Positions 1-9,640 of a stretch of 64,000 nucleotides of DNA are shown piece after piece (the stretch's first letter is position 1; each line of letters starts with the position of its first letter). The translations under genes were made by a program, and so were the position numbers. The stretch lies in NCBI GenBank assembly GCA_029959195.1, contig CP114118.1, positions 2,940,001-3,004,000 on the forward strand, written 5' to 3'. This DNA comes from Dictyophora rubrovolvata. Its lineage: Eukaryota; Basidiomycota; Agaricomycetes; Phallales; Phallaceae. The notes under the pieces were generated by a model, which ran no database searches, was not told where the DNA came from, and was given only the letters and a program-made list of their open reading frames with translations.

Positions 1-1029
1 GTGATCTGACGCAAAAATTGGGCAGTTCCAGAAGCAATACTCTTTAAGTCGTTTTGATCGGGGCTGCTCCTTTCGTCGTGTTCCAACACTGGGCACTTCA
101 AGTTGACCTCGGCCATCTCTCAGTATTGTCCGTGGCATATGCCAAATTAACGGGCATGCAAATATGTGCAAAAGGCCGATAATTCCTGAAAGGAAAAGTT
201 GAGACTCGGTGCAGAGTGATACGTGCGCAACAGGAGCGAACAGGAAGGAAAGGGAACCAAAGGATGAGTGTGAGTCAAGGAAAATAGTGTAGGATAGGAA
301 TTGTAAATGTAGAGAAAAAAAATAAAGCTTATTTGCTCGAATTCAGACTGACGGAAAAGCTGCGATACAAAACTGAGGAATTCAATGATATTGTTGGTCT
401 TAAAACCGCGGATTTTTATATACATGAGTAACTCAGTGTCCGAGTGAAAAACGGAACACTTGTAATCTAAATGTGAACAAAACGAGGTAAAACCATGTGG
501 AAAAATGAATTCATGGTCTGGGGATTGGAATTTAAGAGAAAGAAAAGGGTTTCGCCAAGTGATTAAAATGTAAAATACGGGAAAATATGAAAATGGAATG
601 TGAAACCAAGAAAAAAACACGACACGGCCTTTATAATTGTCTTAGGGAACACAATGTCGGCGCATATAAGAGGGACGGGCTGTGCGAGTATTAGTTATTC
701 CGGCTCGGGTAGTACTAAGCCCGAAGCGTCAATTTCTACTGTTTCTCCTTGTATGGCGTTTTCACGCGCAACAAGAGAACAAAGCGGGGTTGTTTATCGA
801 AAAGATGTTGGACTTGTCAACATGTCGCCTGGCACTGATTGTCTTGCAGAGCCAGTTGTAGCCTTCGAATCCCTGGTTGTAAGTCGTGACAACGCGTCAA
901 AAACGCATTACTGGGGATCTGTCCCCGCCGCGGCATAAGGAGGATGCATCACTTCTTTCTCCTCGAGCTGCACCTGCCGTTTCACTATCAGCCGTCATAG
1001 TATAATCTTAGTCTTTCAATCACTTATCA
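1..1029. other. Gene-free stretch with pieces of a dispersed repeat
   Basis: No spliced or unspliced gene is convincing here; the longest open frames have no family resemblance and odd composition. Two short blocks, 168-207 and about 771-812, match in the same order and orientation a continuous block at about 37528-37615. In this copy they are separated by about 560 bp that the other copy lacks. The last 100 bp should hold the promoter of the oxygenase gene starting at 1030. Confidence 0.5.
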
Positions 1030-4000
1030 ATGAGCGTAACACTCAAAGATTTCAAGGTTTGTCAATGTCGCATCAACAAATATGGTACTTCAATTTACAT
1101 ATTTTTTGTTATTTTAGCTCTATTTTCAGCACATCCTCGATATAGTTAAAAATTCTAGGGGGTCTTTCGCCTTCGAAAACACTTACCAGGATTTTCCAAA
1201 TCCGTGTCTCAATGTCAAAGGCCTCGGCCAAATTGGGCTCCCACTCTCTTCGTGTAATGCCCAAGCACTTATATCTGAATGTTCTCAGGCACCATTCGGA
1301 AAGGGCACGAAGACCATTGTTGATACAGCTGTTCATAAGACCTGGCAATTAGATGCATCTAAGGTAAGTGATATACAGTGACGCGCAAAACCATACATGC
1401 AAATGTAATATTTCGCGCGCAACTTAAATAGAGAGCTCAATAAATTCTTATAAATTGTCAAAATATTTGTGTGATTAGTTGTATATATTGACTACAAATT
1501 TCATTAATATCTGCTAGAATAATAATCACTTGTTTACAGTAGATTAGCCTGACTTTATGGTAAGCTCAGGTGTACAGTTTTGCTTGCATTATGAGAATAT
1601 ACAAATCTAGTATTTTGTGTAGCCACCTTTGGCTTTTAGAAGTGCCTCTACTTGTCTAGGCATACTTTCAATCAAATTCTGACAAACTCCAACTTCTATT
1701 CCAGACCAAACATTTGAAACTCTTTCCGAGAGCTCTTGTATGCTGGTTGGGGTCCGGTCATATTCACCAAGTCGCTGTTTTACAATACTCCAAAGGTGTT
1801 CTATCGGATTCATGTCCGGTGATTGTGCAGGCCATTTCATAACTTCAATCCTGTTGTCTTCGAACCAGTTTTTGGCCTTTTTGGAGGTGTGTTTTGGGTC
1901 ATTGTCCTGCTGGAAGAGGATGTCCCAGACTTTTTTCCTGAGTTTCTTTAGAGATCCCCTCAGATATTGCTCCAATATTTTGCAGCATAAATCTGCATCC
2001 ATTCTTCCATCTATCTTGCCCGCCTGACCTATCCCATCCCAACAGAAATACCCCCACACCATGATACTACCACCACCATGTTTCACAGTCTTGTCAACTA
2101 CTCGATCATTTAAGCCTTCCCCCGGCCGTTTCCAAACCCATTTGCATCCGTCACACCCAAAACGATTTATTTTTGTTTCATCAGACCACACCACCCGTTT
2201 CCAGTCCTCAATCGTCCAAAATTGGTGCTTAATAGCCCAGTCAAGCCTCTCCCTCCTATGCCGGGCAGAAAGAAGTGGCCGTTTGACCTTCGTGGTTGAC
2301 TTAAGACCTTCCTTTTTCAGGCATCGCCGCAGTGTACTAGTATGGAAAGGCACTTCACTCGATGATTGTAAAATTTTTTGGACATCTACTGCCATAGTTG
2401 CCTGTCCAGAGGTGAGATAACGGATTGCATGCCGGATATCATGAGGAGAAAGTGATCGGGGACGGCCTCCAGCTGCTCGGGGCAAGTCATTTCGATATTC
2501 TTTTCTAATATTAGTCACTGTCCCCTGACTAACATTAACGGTTTGGACTATTTTCCTGACCGATGCCCCCAAATCGAGGAGGAGGAGGACACTATCTATC
2601 CTTTCCTGGGGAAGCTTGACCATGCTCAATTTCTTGCTGATTTCTGCCTCAAAAGTTCCTAATAATATATATCTACTTGTATATAGTCACATGACCCAAA
2701 CCTTATACGCAAAAAAACGATGCAAACCTTATTTTACTTTCCATCCTTCACCACGTGCAAAACTGTACATGTGATATCATCCAACACATTTATATACCAT
2801 GGACGAACGGGCGACACTGAGCACAAGTTCCCTTAAGCAAACCCATTCCCAACATATTCAGGTATACACTCAAATATTTTCAAGATTATTACTATTTTAT
2901 TGATAAAGATGTTTAAGATACATTTCAGATGTGACGAATGCATGTACAGTTTTGCGCGTCACTGTATATCTTAATGTCTTCAGCTGCCCACTGAATTATT
3001 GAAAGGTTTCTTTTGAACATCCGATGTGGAATGTCTTTGTTAGTAAATTGCTTCGCGACACTTGTGACGGTCTTGGTGTCGGTAATATCAGTGCACCTTC
3101 CTGTGAGTTTTACAAGCTACTGGTGTACGAACCTGGTTCTCAGTGAGTGTTGTCCGTGTTTGCTTTCTCTCTGTATCATTCTTAAGATTGGTCATACGTT
3201 CAGCTTTAAAGCTCATCAAGAGTAAGTCAACTATTCAATACTGACGGTAACGTACACATACATGTTTTTACCATAGCACGGAAAAGAGTCCTGGTATGTT
3301 CGGAACCATGGTTATCATCTTGCCGTCAAAATTTACGGGAGGCGATGTCCATTTGAGACATGCGGAGTCTTCAAAAATCTTCGAATGCAGCGTGAACAGC
3401 AATTTCAACATATCAGCGCTCAGTTGGTATACTGATGTCTTCCACGAAGTAAAGCCCATTGAAAAGGGCTATCGTCTCGCCCTCTCCTACAACCTCGTCC
3501 ATCAAAATATCGTATATAAACCTATAGCCCCATCAGACGCAGAAAACCTAAATATAAAGGGAGCCTTTCAAACCTGGGCAGAAGGCAAAATAAGTCCCAC
3601 CCCAAACAAGTTGATGTATCTCCTGGATCATGAGTACTCCGATTTCGGACTAAGGGCTAGCGTTTTAAAAGGAATCGACGCCAAAAGAATTACATTGATG
3701 TCAAAACTTGGCACGCCACTAGGCTTCAGATTCGCCTTGGCTAGAGTGAAACACACCATCGTTGCTGCCACGGACGACCCATATGACCAAACTGTCTTGG
3801 GCAAAGTCGGATATATCCACCGGGAGAAGATGGAATTCGGGACACCTGTCGATTTGGAAGGTAGAATCGCGGATCTTGATATTACTAACACCGATTCCGA
3901 TAGCTTTGGGAGAAACAGCTACAGAAGTGTGTTCGTTCCCGAGGACCTTCCTGAGAGAATCAGACAGCGGCAGCCTGATGGTTGTTACAAGGAACCATAC

Positions 4001-4180
4001 CAAGGAAATGTAAGCCTTCCCTCATTTTTTCTCCCTAAACAATACACTTATATACATATACCACATACCCAGTATGGAGGCGACGCCAATCTATGTATGA
4101 TCTGTTTCGATATTGCAAGCGCTTACGACTCATCCTGTTTCAGGGTATCATCGCACCATTTTGGTCATTTGGCGTGGTAG
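1030..4180 (+). CDS. 2-oxoglutarate/Fe(II)-dependent dioxygenase (prolyl-4-hydroxylase-like fold)
   Basis: Hand-built exons: 1030-1056, 1130-1363, 3006-3142, 3204-3221, 3277-4009 and, less surely, 4073-4180, giving about 418 aa. The frame stays open across every join. The iron ligands are visible: H137 and D139 in 'FKAHQDTEKS' (the HxD pair is created by joining exons 3, 4 and 5), then H195 in 'WYTDVFHEVKP', with R205 of 'GYRLAL' as the 2-oxoglutarate contact. 'ILPSKFTGGDVHLRH' is characteristic of fungal members of this superfamily. The substrate is unknown; relatives hydroxylate proteins or small metabolites. Intron 2 (1364-3005) is 51 nt without a Tc1 element that sits inside it in antisense orientation. 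Fungal relatives of this type are usually much longer and the last 35 residues show no family match, so the C-terminus may be truncated or decayed. Confidence 0.82.
1376..2964 (-). mobile_element. Tc1/mariner-family DNA transposon, apparently intact
   Basis: The element is 1589 bp. It is bounded by inverted repeats of about 26 bp (outer end cagtgacgcgcaaaac, then two mismatches, then tacatgca) and flanked by TA on both sides (1374-1375 and 2965-2966), the Tc1/mariner target duplication. It carries one uninterrupted transposase gene on the minus strand. Shorter related motifs (gcaaaactgtaca) lie internally near 1571-1583 and 2757-2769, in inverted orientation to the end repeats. Near-identical ends and the open transposase frame suggest a recent insertion. 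It lies in intron 2 of the dioxygenase gene, antisense to it. Confidence 0.95.
1607..2629 (-). CDS. Tc1-like DDE transposase
   Basis: A 340-aa single-exon protein, the usual Tc1/mariner length. The N-terminal 110 residues form paired helix-turn-helix DNA-binding domains ('GASVRKIVQTVNVSQGTVTN'), with a GRPR-like linker ('GGRPRSLS') near residue 55. The catalytic triad is complete: D150 in 'VVWSDETKINRFG', D242 in 'LFQQDNDPKHTSK' and E277 in 'SPDMNPIEHLW', i.e. DD34E spacing. It would cut and paste its own element at TA sites. No stop or frameshift is seen, so it may be active or only recently silenced. It opposes transcription of the host dioxygenase gene. Confidence 0.96.
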   Translation of the reverse strand: MSMVKLPQERIDSVLLLLDLGASVRKIVQTVNVSQGTVTNIRKEYRNDLPRAAGGRPRSLSPHDIRHAIRYLTSGQATMAVDVQKILQSSSEVPFHTSTLRRCLKKEGLKSTTKVKRPLLSARHRRERLDWAIKHQFWTIEDWKRVVWSDETKINRFGCDGCKWVWKRPGEGLNDRVVDKTVKHGGGSIMVWGYFCWDGIGQAGKIDGRMDADLCCKILEQYLRGSLKKLRKKVWDILFQQDNDPKHTSKKAKNWFEDNRIEVMKWPAQSPDMNPIEHLWSIVKQRLGEYDRTPTSIQELSERVSNVWSGIEVGVCQNLIESMPRQVEALLKAKGGYTKY

Positions 4181-4809
4181 TTCCAGTCAATATCCTGGTC
4201 TAGGGAAAAGGGCCGGTCCTCCTATAAATAAAATGACAGCGAGAAAACGCACGAAAGAAAATTGATTCAGTTCAAATTTTTCGAAGCTGTTGAAGCTGAT
4301 CAGATTGACAATGCTCTTTTATGAAGTAAAAAGCTGTCATATACAATTTGTAATTAGATGGTCTGTAAACGACTATTTCTTTGAAGATTCTATACGGAAG
4401 GAATTGCAAATTACTAACTAAGACGTGAATAACCACAGCTTCGAGATAAAAAAACCTTCCGGTTGTCTTAGCTAAACATAGTCTGTTAATTGACCACTGA
4501 TGTCAAACGATTCGGTTACGTGTCTGCAACGCTGGATCCTTTGAAAGCGGGTTAAGCCCACAATCTACATAGGTCTCGACCGGAGTTTTAGTTATGCCTT
4601 AGTGACACCTGACAGCTACTACGAACATTTCGCTGAAGTTATCGCTGCCTGAGCTTCCAAATCTCACTGGCACACGCAATCCTTACGCTTTGTGCAGAAG
4701 AAAACCCTAATTATAAGATGTCATGAACAACGCAATGTATTCCCTGTGCCTAATAAACGAGATGGGAGAATATAACAAAAGTGCCTCAGAAAAATACCAA
4801 TAAAATACT
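4181..4809. other. Intergenic, nothing recognised
   Basis: This lies between two convergent genes (dioxygenase on plus, transglutaminase-like on minus). It should hold both 3' ends. No conserved coding segment or repeat was noticed. Confidence 0.5.
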
Positions 4810-6382
4810 TCATTCTACATTCCATCTCGCAAGTCCTTGAAAAGTTAGTGCTTTTTTCCCTCTAACAGAATTGACATAAGTACGCGGTCCTAAACCCTTC
4901 GCATCCTGCCCATTCACCGTATTTACATATCCTAATGTTACAGCATCCGCGCCTGGTGGAACATATATGGTGCCACTCCATCCGCCCTCAGCACTCTGGA
5001 ATAGAGGTTCCTTAGTATCGCCAAAATATATAATAAGACAATAATTATCTTCATTAGCCGTTGACAGATGTTCGCAAGACTTGAACAGAGTGAACTGGTA
5101 ATGGTTACCGCCACGTAGACTCGCTGCATAAGGCTGAACTAAGGAGGGATCAAGATTTAGAGCGTAAAATGATATGAATAATTCCGGCCCTGGTGCAGCA
5201 GCGATATACTCTTCCCAGGATACAGGTCCGCCTTCTTCCTCAGACAACAACTGGTAACCCGGATCCTCGGGATAATGCCGTCTACCGAATTCTGCCGATG
5301 TTGACGTGAACCATGAAGGTTCAAACCGTTTGACATACGACGTTCCGTGAAGAGCTCCAGCTCCCCATGTCGAGTCAACAAGTCGCCATTCTCCGTCCAT
5401 CAGAACGCAGTTCCATGCGTGATTGCCTTGAAATGGCGGAACGCCCTCTCCAGGTCGTAAAGGCTTATATCCATAACCTTTTCCGTGACCACTGATTTTA
5501 TAGACTTGCAGTCCAGCGTATTCAGCCAAAGTCACATACAGTGTCGAATATCCGTCGCAAACAGCCTGGCCAGATTGCAAAACCGAGTCTGCCGTTGCAT
5601 GTTTTAGGTTTCCACTTAAAAAACTTTGCGCGTCATAGGCGATATTATGATGCATCCACGTAAATATTGCTCGGGCCTTTTCTGTTTCTGTCTGAAATGG
5701 CTCCGTTAGATCGAATGCGAGTGTTTGAAGAGAGCTGACATGCTCGCGAGGGAACATGGCGGCATGATTATCAACGCTAGAAAAGTCGTGACATTTAAAG
5801 CACGACGTTCCAGGAATGAACGCCAACTCTGTCTCATTGATAGGCTCGGGTGAAGCTGAAATGATATTTGGCCTGTTTGCACGGTTTACTGGGGGTGGCG
5901 CTGGAGGCTCTAGTGTGGCTGTTTTCGCTGTTGGTACAGGCAGGACACGTCTTGGAGGAAGTTGCGGCACTGTTGTTTCCGGTGGATTAGGTACGAGAGC
6001 TGCTGGTATTGGAGGCGGTTTTCTCGCCAAGAGTTGTACTAGAACTGCGGATGGAATTTGATTTTTTGAGCCAGGTTGTCGATCGGCGATAGGCTGAACA
6101 TCCACCTGTTTCCGGCTCTGTTTTCGCTGAGGATGTCGTGGTGGCGCTCGAGGAGATAACTTCATAGGTGGAGGTAGAGATGCTGGAAGGTGATCGCCCG
6201 ACTTGATTCAGCTGCAAAGCAGCCATACGAGCTTGCAAGCTAGTCAATGGCGGACTTGATTCTTCCACTTCGGTACCATCGGTCGTATCATGTCGTGCTG
6301 TATCTTGACCAGCTGGCACAGACTTCGTACGACTAGGTGGCGGTGGTGGTACACGACGCGGCTGCACAGAGGATATTGGCAT
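4810..6382 (-). CDS. Transglutaminase-core protein, Cyk3 (cytokinesis protein 3)-like
   Basis: The C-terminal 330 residues carry a transglutaminase/peptidase-like core with the Cys-His-Asp triad: C in 'SGQAVCDGYSTLY', H in 'FQGNHAWNCVL', D in 'WRLVDSTWGAG'. These are residues 203, 249 and 264 of the 451-codon reading frame 4810-6165. In yeasts Cyk3 acts at the cell-division site; many fungal homologues are thought catalytically inactive, but here all three residues are present. The N-terminus is proline-rich. The start at 6382 ('MPISSVQPRRVPPPPPS') lies in a different frame from the 451-codon frame. The 'LQARMAALQLNQVGR' motif is in that first frame, so a short intron must join the two, perhaps 34 nt (donor after 'STSTYE') or 46 nt. 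The exact join is not settled. Confidence 0.8.
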
Positions 6383-7511
6383 GGTGGACGTTGCTAGAGA
6401 CTACCCTGTCGTAGACCAGCACGCGCCGGTATCAGGTACGACTAAGACTACACAGGATTACACACGGTTCTATCTCAAGTCGGCTCTTTGTTAGACTCGG
6501 CTCGGGTTTTCTAACACCGGCTGACTCCCCGTGTCAATTCTTTGACCAATAATCATCTCGTAAGAGACTGAAGACTGAAGAAGATCCGCACTGGAGTTGA
6601 TCTGAGGAAGTAAAAAGAGGAGCAGAAGAAAGCAAGAAGAAAGCACTGTCACTGGCACGAGCGTCGAGTAAATTTTAAGACCCCGAATCTGCCGAGCCCG
6701 CGGCAAATGTTGATACGCATCTTGTAATTTGTGCCGTACAGTTAATTAATCAAAATCAAAGCTGATTCTTGATTTTCTAGATAATATTAGTATCGTTAAG
6801 AATCTGAGACAAGCACCTTTGCACTTGCCACCTATGAGTGTCAGAATCGAGGATCCATAATTATCGTGACGATTCGACAATAGATTTACAATGGAAGAGT
6901 GAAATGAAAGACATCGACTTGTTAATTGACAAGTCGTGTCTCCTTTTACACGAAGATGCTGCAAGATGGTCATAATCTCACGGCATCAAGGAACCTATAC
7001 ACTCTTTTAATTATAATAAATTATAAATGACTGGTGTCTTCTTTCCTTCATGTCCTTTGCCTTCTAGACGTTTGATACTGTCTAAATATTATACAGGACT
7101 GAAACATGTTATGTAAAGATACTTTCTTTCAGAGTAAAAAACAATTTGCACTACGAGAAAATTAGTTGGGAAACAACCTTTCCATAAGCAACTAAGAGAG
7201 AGCGTGGGCGCCGGCCCAGGGATCAAAGCAAATTAGTTAGATGCTGCAATAAGTCATTGTAAAGTAAACATTGTATCCTACTAAAAGATGATATGATCCA
7301 CTTGAGCTACTCTGGCGGAAACAACTTCGGTCGCTTGGAAAAATCGTATTATATTGTTTGGATTGAAAGTAGAAGTATTGCAGCAGAATCAAATATTGAC
7401 AGAAAGGAATCCAGGGCTGAGATCGTAATATTATAATACTACAAACGAGGAGATTGTCTAAAAGACACATTAAAACATACGTTGACGGCTGGAAAAACCT
7501 ACCATACAAAC
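6383..7511. other. Intergenic, nothing recognised
   Basis: Only short composition-driven open frames. It should contain the promoter of the transglutaminase-like gene and the 3' region of the membrane-protein gene. Confidence 0.5.
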
Positions 7512-9272
7512 TTACCAAGCATTTTTGACACCTTCAGTTCCAGTTTTTGGTGAGGACTTAGATCCATCGCTCTTCGGAAACTTTTTCATCGTTGAACTAT
7601 TCTTCGTCGAGGTAAAGTTCCCACCGGCACTGAGTTCTATCGCATCGCCTTGTGCCAAAAAGTCCGGATCTGAGCTACCGTTGTCTCCAAAATCTGTGTC
7701 AATATGTGTATCGAAGCGACGGACAGCAGCTTGGAAACTGAGTGTAGAGACAGCGCCCGGTTCTGTAGTGCCTTGTTCTGAATGCACATTTCTGGCTGAG
7801 AGATCAAGATGAAAACGGCAGATAAGAATAACAGAGACCCTGTAATTCAACATTAGGGTTGAATTTCTTATCCTAACAGTAGTATGTCAATGAAACATAC
7901 GCGGCTTGTAAGAAGACATCGACACCGCCTATACTTGGCTGATGGAAATGATGAAGGAAAGTGAGAATAACGTTGCTTGGAGATAGTCGTCAGATACATA
8001 CTCGAACAAGCTGTATCAGCCATTTAAATGTGTGATTACATTCGTGATAACTCGTCAAGAACTCACCTGTTTGACGATTATTATTTCTAACCCCCAAACG
8101 AAGTTGATTCTGGATGGATTTTAGCGCGTCGACATCCATCAGGGCTGGAAAGGAGTAGTCTTACATAAAACGGAAGATTCCTGATAAACGATGTCAACGT
8201 ACTATTATCCCATGCGAGTGCAATCAGTCACGTACCTTGCTTCAGAATAAGTCCCATTATTGTGTCCCTATAAGCATCCTTGTCTCGATATACTGTCCAA
8301 GTATGACCGACAGTGAGAACAACAACGGACAAATCGTAACCAAGGGCGAAAACGTCTCCAGCAGTAACTGTTTACTCAGATACGAGCTTTTAAACCAAAT
8401 CTACGGTGAAATATGATTGATTATACCTCTATCGTGGCATTAACTTTCGCGCATAGTTTCAAAATCGGACAACACTTACATTTTAGGAATTATTGGTGAA
8501 GCTGAGGTGCAGGTCAAAATGAAAGAATCCGTCTGACACGAGACATGTCAGTACAATAGGAGAAATAGTGCGCTCAGTATTTACGAAGTTAATGGCCGTA
8601 TGTCCAAGGAAAAGAGCGAATGGAAGAATTATCAGCCATCGGTGACGATGACAAATAGCATATACTCGTGCTAAGAGCAGACCTAACAGTTCCAAATTAA
8701 CAAAAGAAGACATGAGATAATACAGGTCAGGCTGACTAGAAGTACCGACACCGGATAATATGTTAAAAGCATTGTAGAAGCCAAGCACCTCGGCGCAGTT
8801 TCTAAGTTGTAATGTCAAGATTGTTTATAAACAGGAAAGTCTGGAAAACTGACTGGGCGACATCAATGAATGGCTTGACTAAAAAGTACGAACACTTACC
8901 TGAATGAGCCCAGTAATTGGATTGGGCGGCAGGAATGTAAACATAATTTCCACCATCATTGACAATGGCGTGGCATAACGAGCAAGGATGTATATGATAG
9001 TTCCAAATCGCAAACCTCGCTTCCAAATAAAATTCACCTCCCGATCCATGGTCAGGAATACATCGTAAGTCACCAAAACTAAAAGGAACAAGTCGAATAA
9101 GCTACAATTGTACAAGAAGCAGCCGGTGTATTCACCCATAGCGGAAATTGTGATATAAAGGTAGACTTGTCTGTAACATAAACATAAATGCTAAATGTAA
9201 GAAAAGTCAAGTTATGGCTTACTCGTCTGATTGCGCCTGAATTAATTCAGCTACAGACTCAGTATTGTTCAT
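7512..9272 (-). CDS. Multi-pass membrane protein of the basidiomycete DUF6533 type
   Basis: The start at 9272 is chosen because exons 9223-9272, 9136-9170 and 8900-9078 join in frame. They give the family signature 'TYDVFLTMDREVNFIWKR' followed by 'YILARYATPL'. A later block near 8490-8800 contains 'LLLARVYAICHRHRWLI', which matches the conserved fourth/fifth membrane segment region. Further 5'-3' pieces lie near 8225-8320 and 8080-8140. A hydrophilic Ser/Thr-rich cytoplasmic tail is encoded at 7515-7800, ending 'GTEGVKNAW'. The family is expanded in Agaricomycetes and has no known function. The joins between 8900 and 8800 and between 8480 and 7800 are unresolved, so the residue count is uncertain. 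A GTAAGTTT motif at the stop codon leaves open a further 3' exon. Confidence 0.72.
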
Positions 9273-9365
9273 ATTGACACTTCAATGGGTGAAAGGGTTA
9301 TGGAGGACCTTAGGGTCGAGGGCACCTGCTCGTTTTTTGACCCCAGAGAGTCGACAGGAGTCAGA

Positions 9366-9377
9366 CATATATAAGCA
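9366..9377 (-). promoter_or_regulatory. TATA box for the DUF6533-type gene
   Basis: A TATATA core lies about 95-105 bp upstream of the minus-strand ATG at 9272, a plausible distance for a basidiomycete core promoter. The assignment rests on motif and spacing only. Confidence 0.4.
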
Positions 9378-9517
9378 TCTCGCTGCCATCGTAAATAAGC
9401 TGTCAGTTAGTGAGGACCAATAAGAATGCAAGCAGTAGGAAACGCTATCCACGCTCGAGACCAGAAAGGAAAAGCGCGCGTCAGTAAAATGAGAATCCTT
9501 TGATCCTGATACTGGAT

Positions 9518-9640
9518 TCAGGTACGCATCCAGCCACCGTCAATAGGAATTATGGTTCCATGTGTTCCCGAGAAGATCAAGGTCTTGGCGTTTATGAAAA
9601 TCGGTTCGGGTGATAGCACAAAACTATTAATGAATTTACT
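9518..9640 (-). pseudogene. Remnant of a short-chain dehydrogenase/reductase (C-terminal end)
   Basis: On the minus strand, about 30 codons read 'LSPEPIFINAKTLIFSGTHG' followed by 'TIIPIDGGWMRT' and a stop. This closely resembles the C-terminal end of classical SDR enzymes (family pattern: SPEASFITGQ..., then G.IIP.DGGW). No nucleotide-binding TGxxxGxG segment or YxxxK active site was found upstream on this strand. I read it as an orphaned fragment rather than a working gene. Confidence 0.55.

Noticed and set aside
147-620. 157-residue minus-strand open frame
   Set aside because: Composition is dominated by Phe, Ser, Tyr and Leu from A/T-rich sequence, with no conserved motif and no promoter-like context.
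1109-1348. 79-residue minus-strand open frame beside the Tc1 element
   Set aside because: It is the antisense shadow of exon 2 of the plus-strand dioxygenase, which has clear family motifs and splice sites.
2061-2420. Plus-strand frames inside the Tc1 element
   Set aside because: Antisense shadows of the transposase.
8802-9026. Alternative minus-strand frames over the DUF6533-type gene
   Set aside because: They are out of frame with the conserved 'DREVNFIWKR' and 'RVYAICHR' segments.
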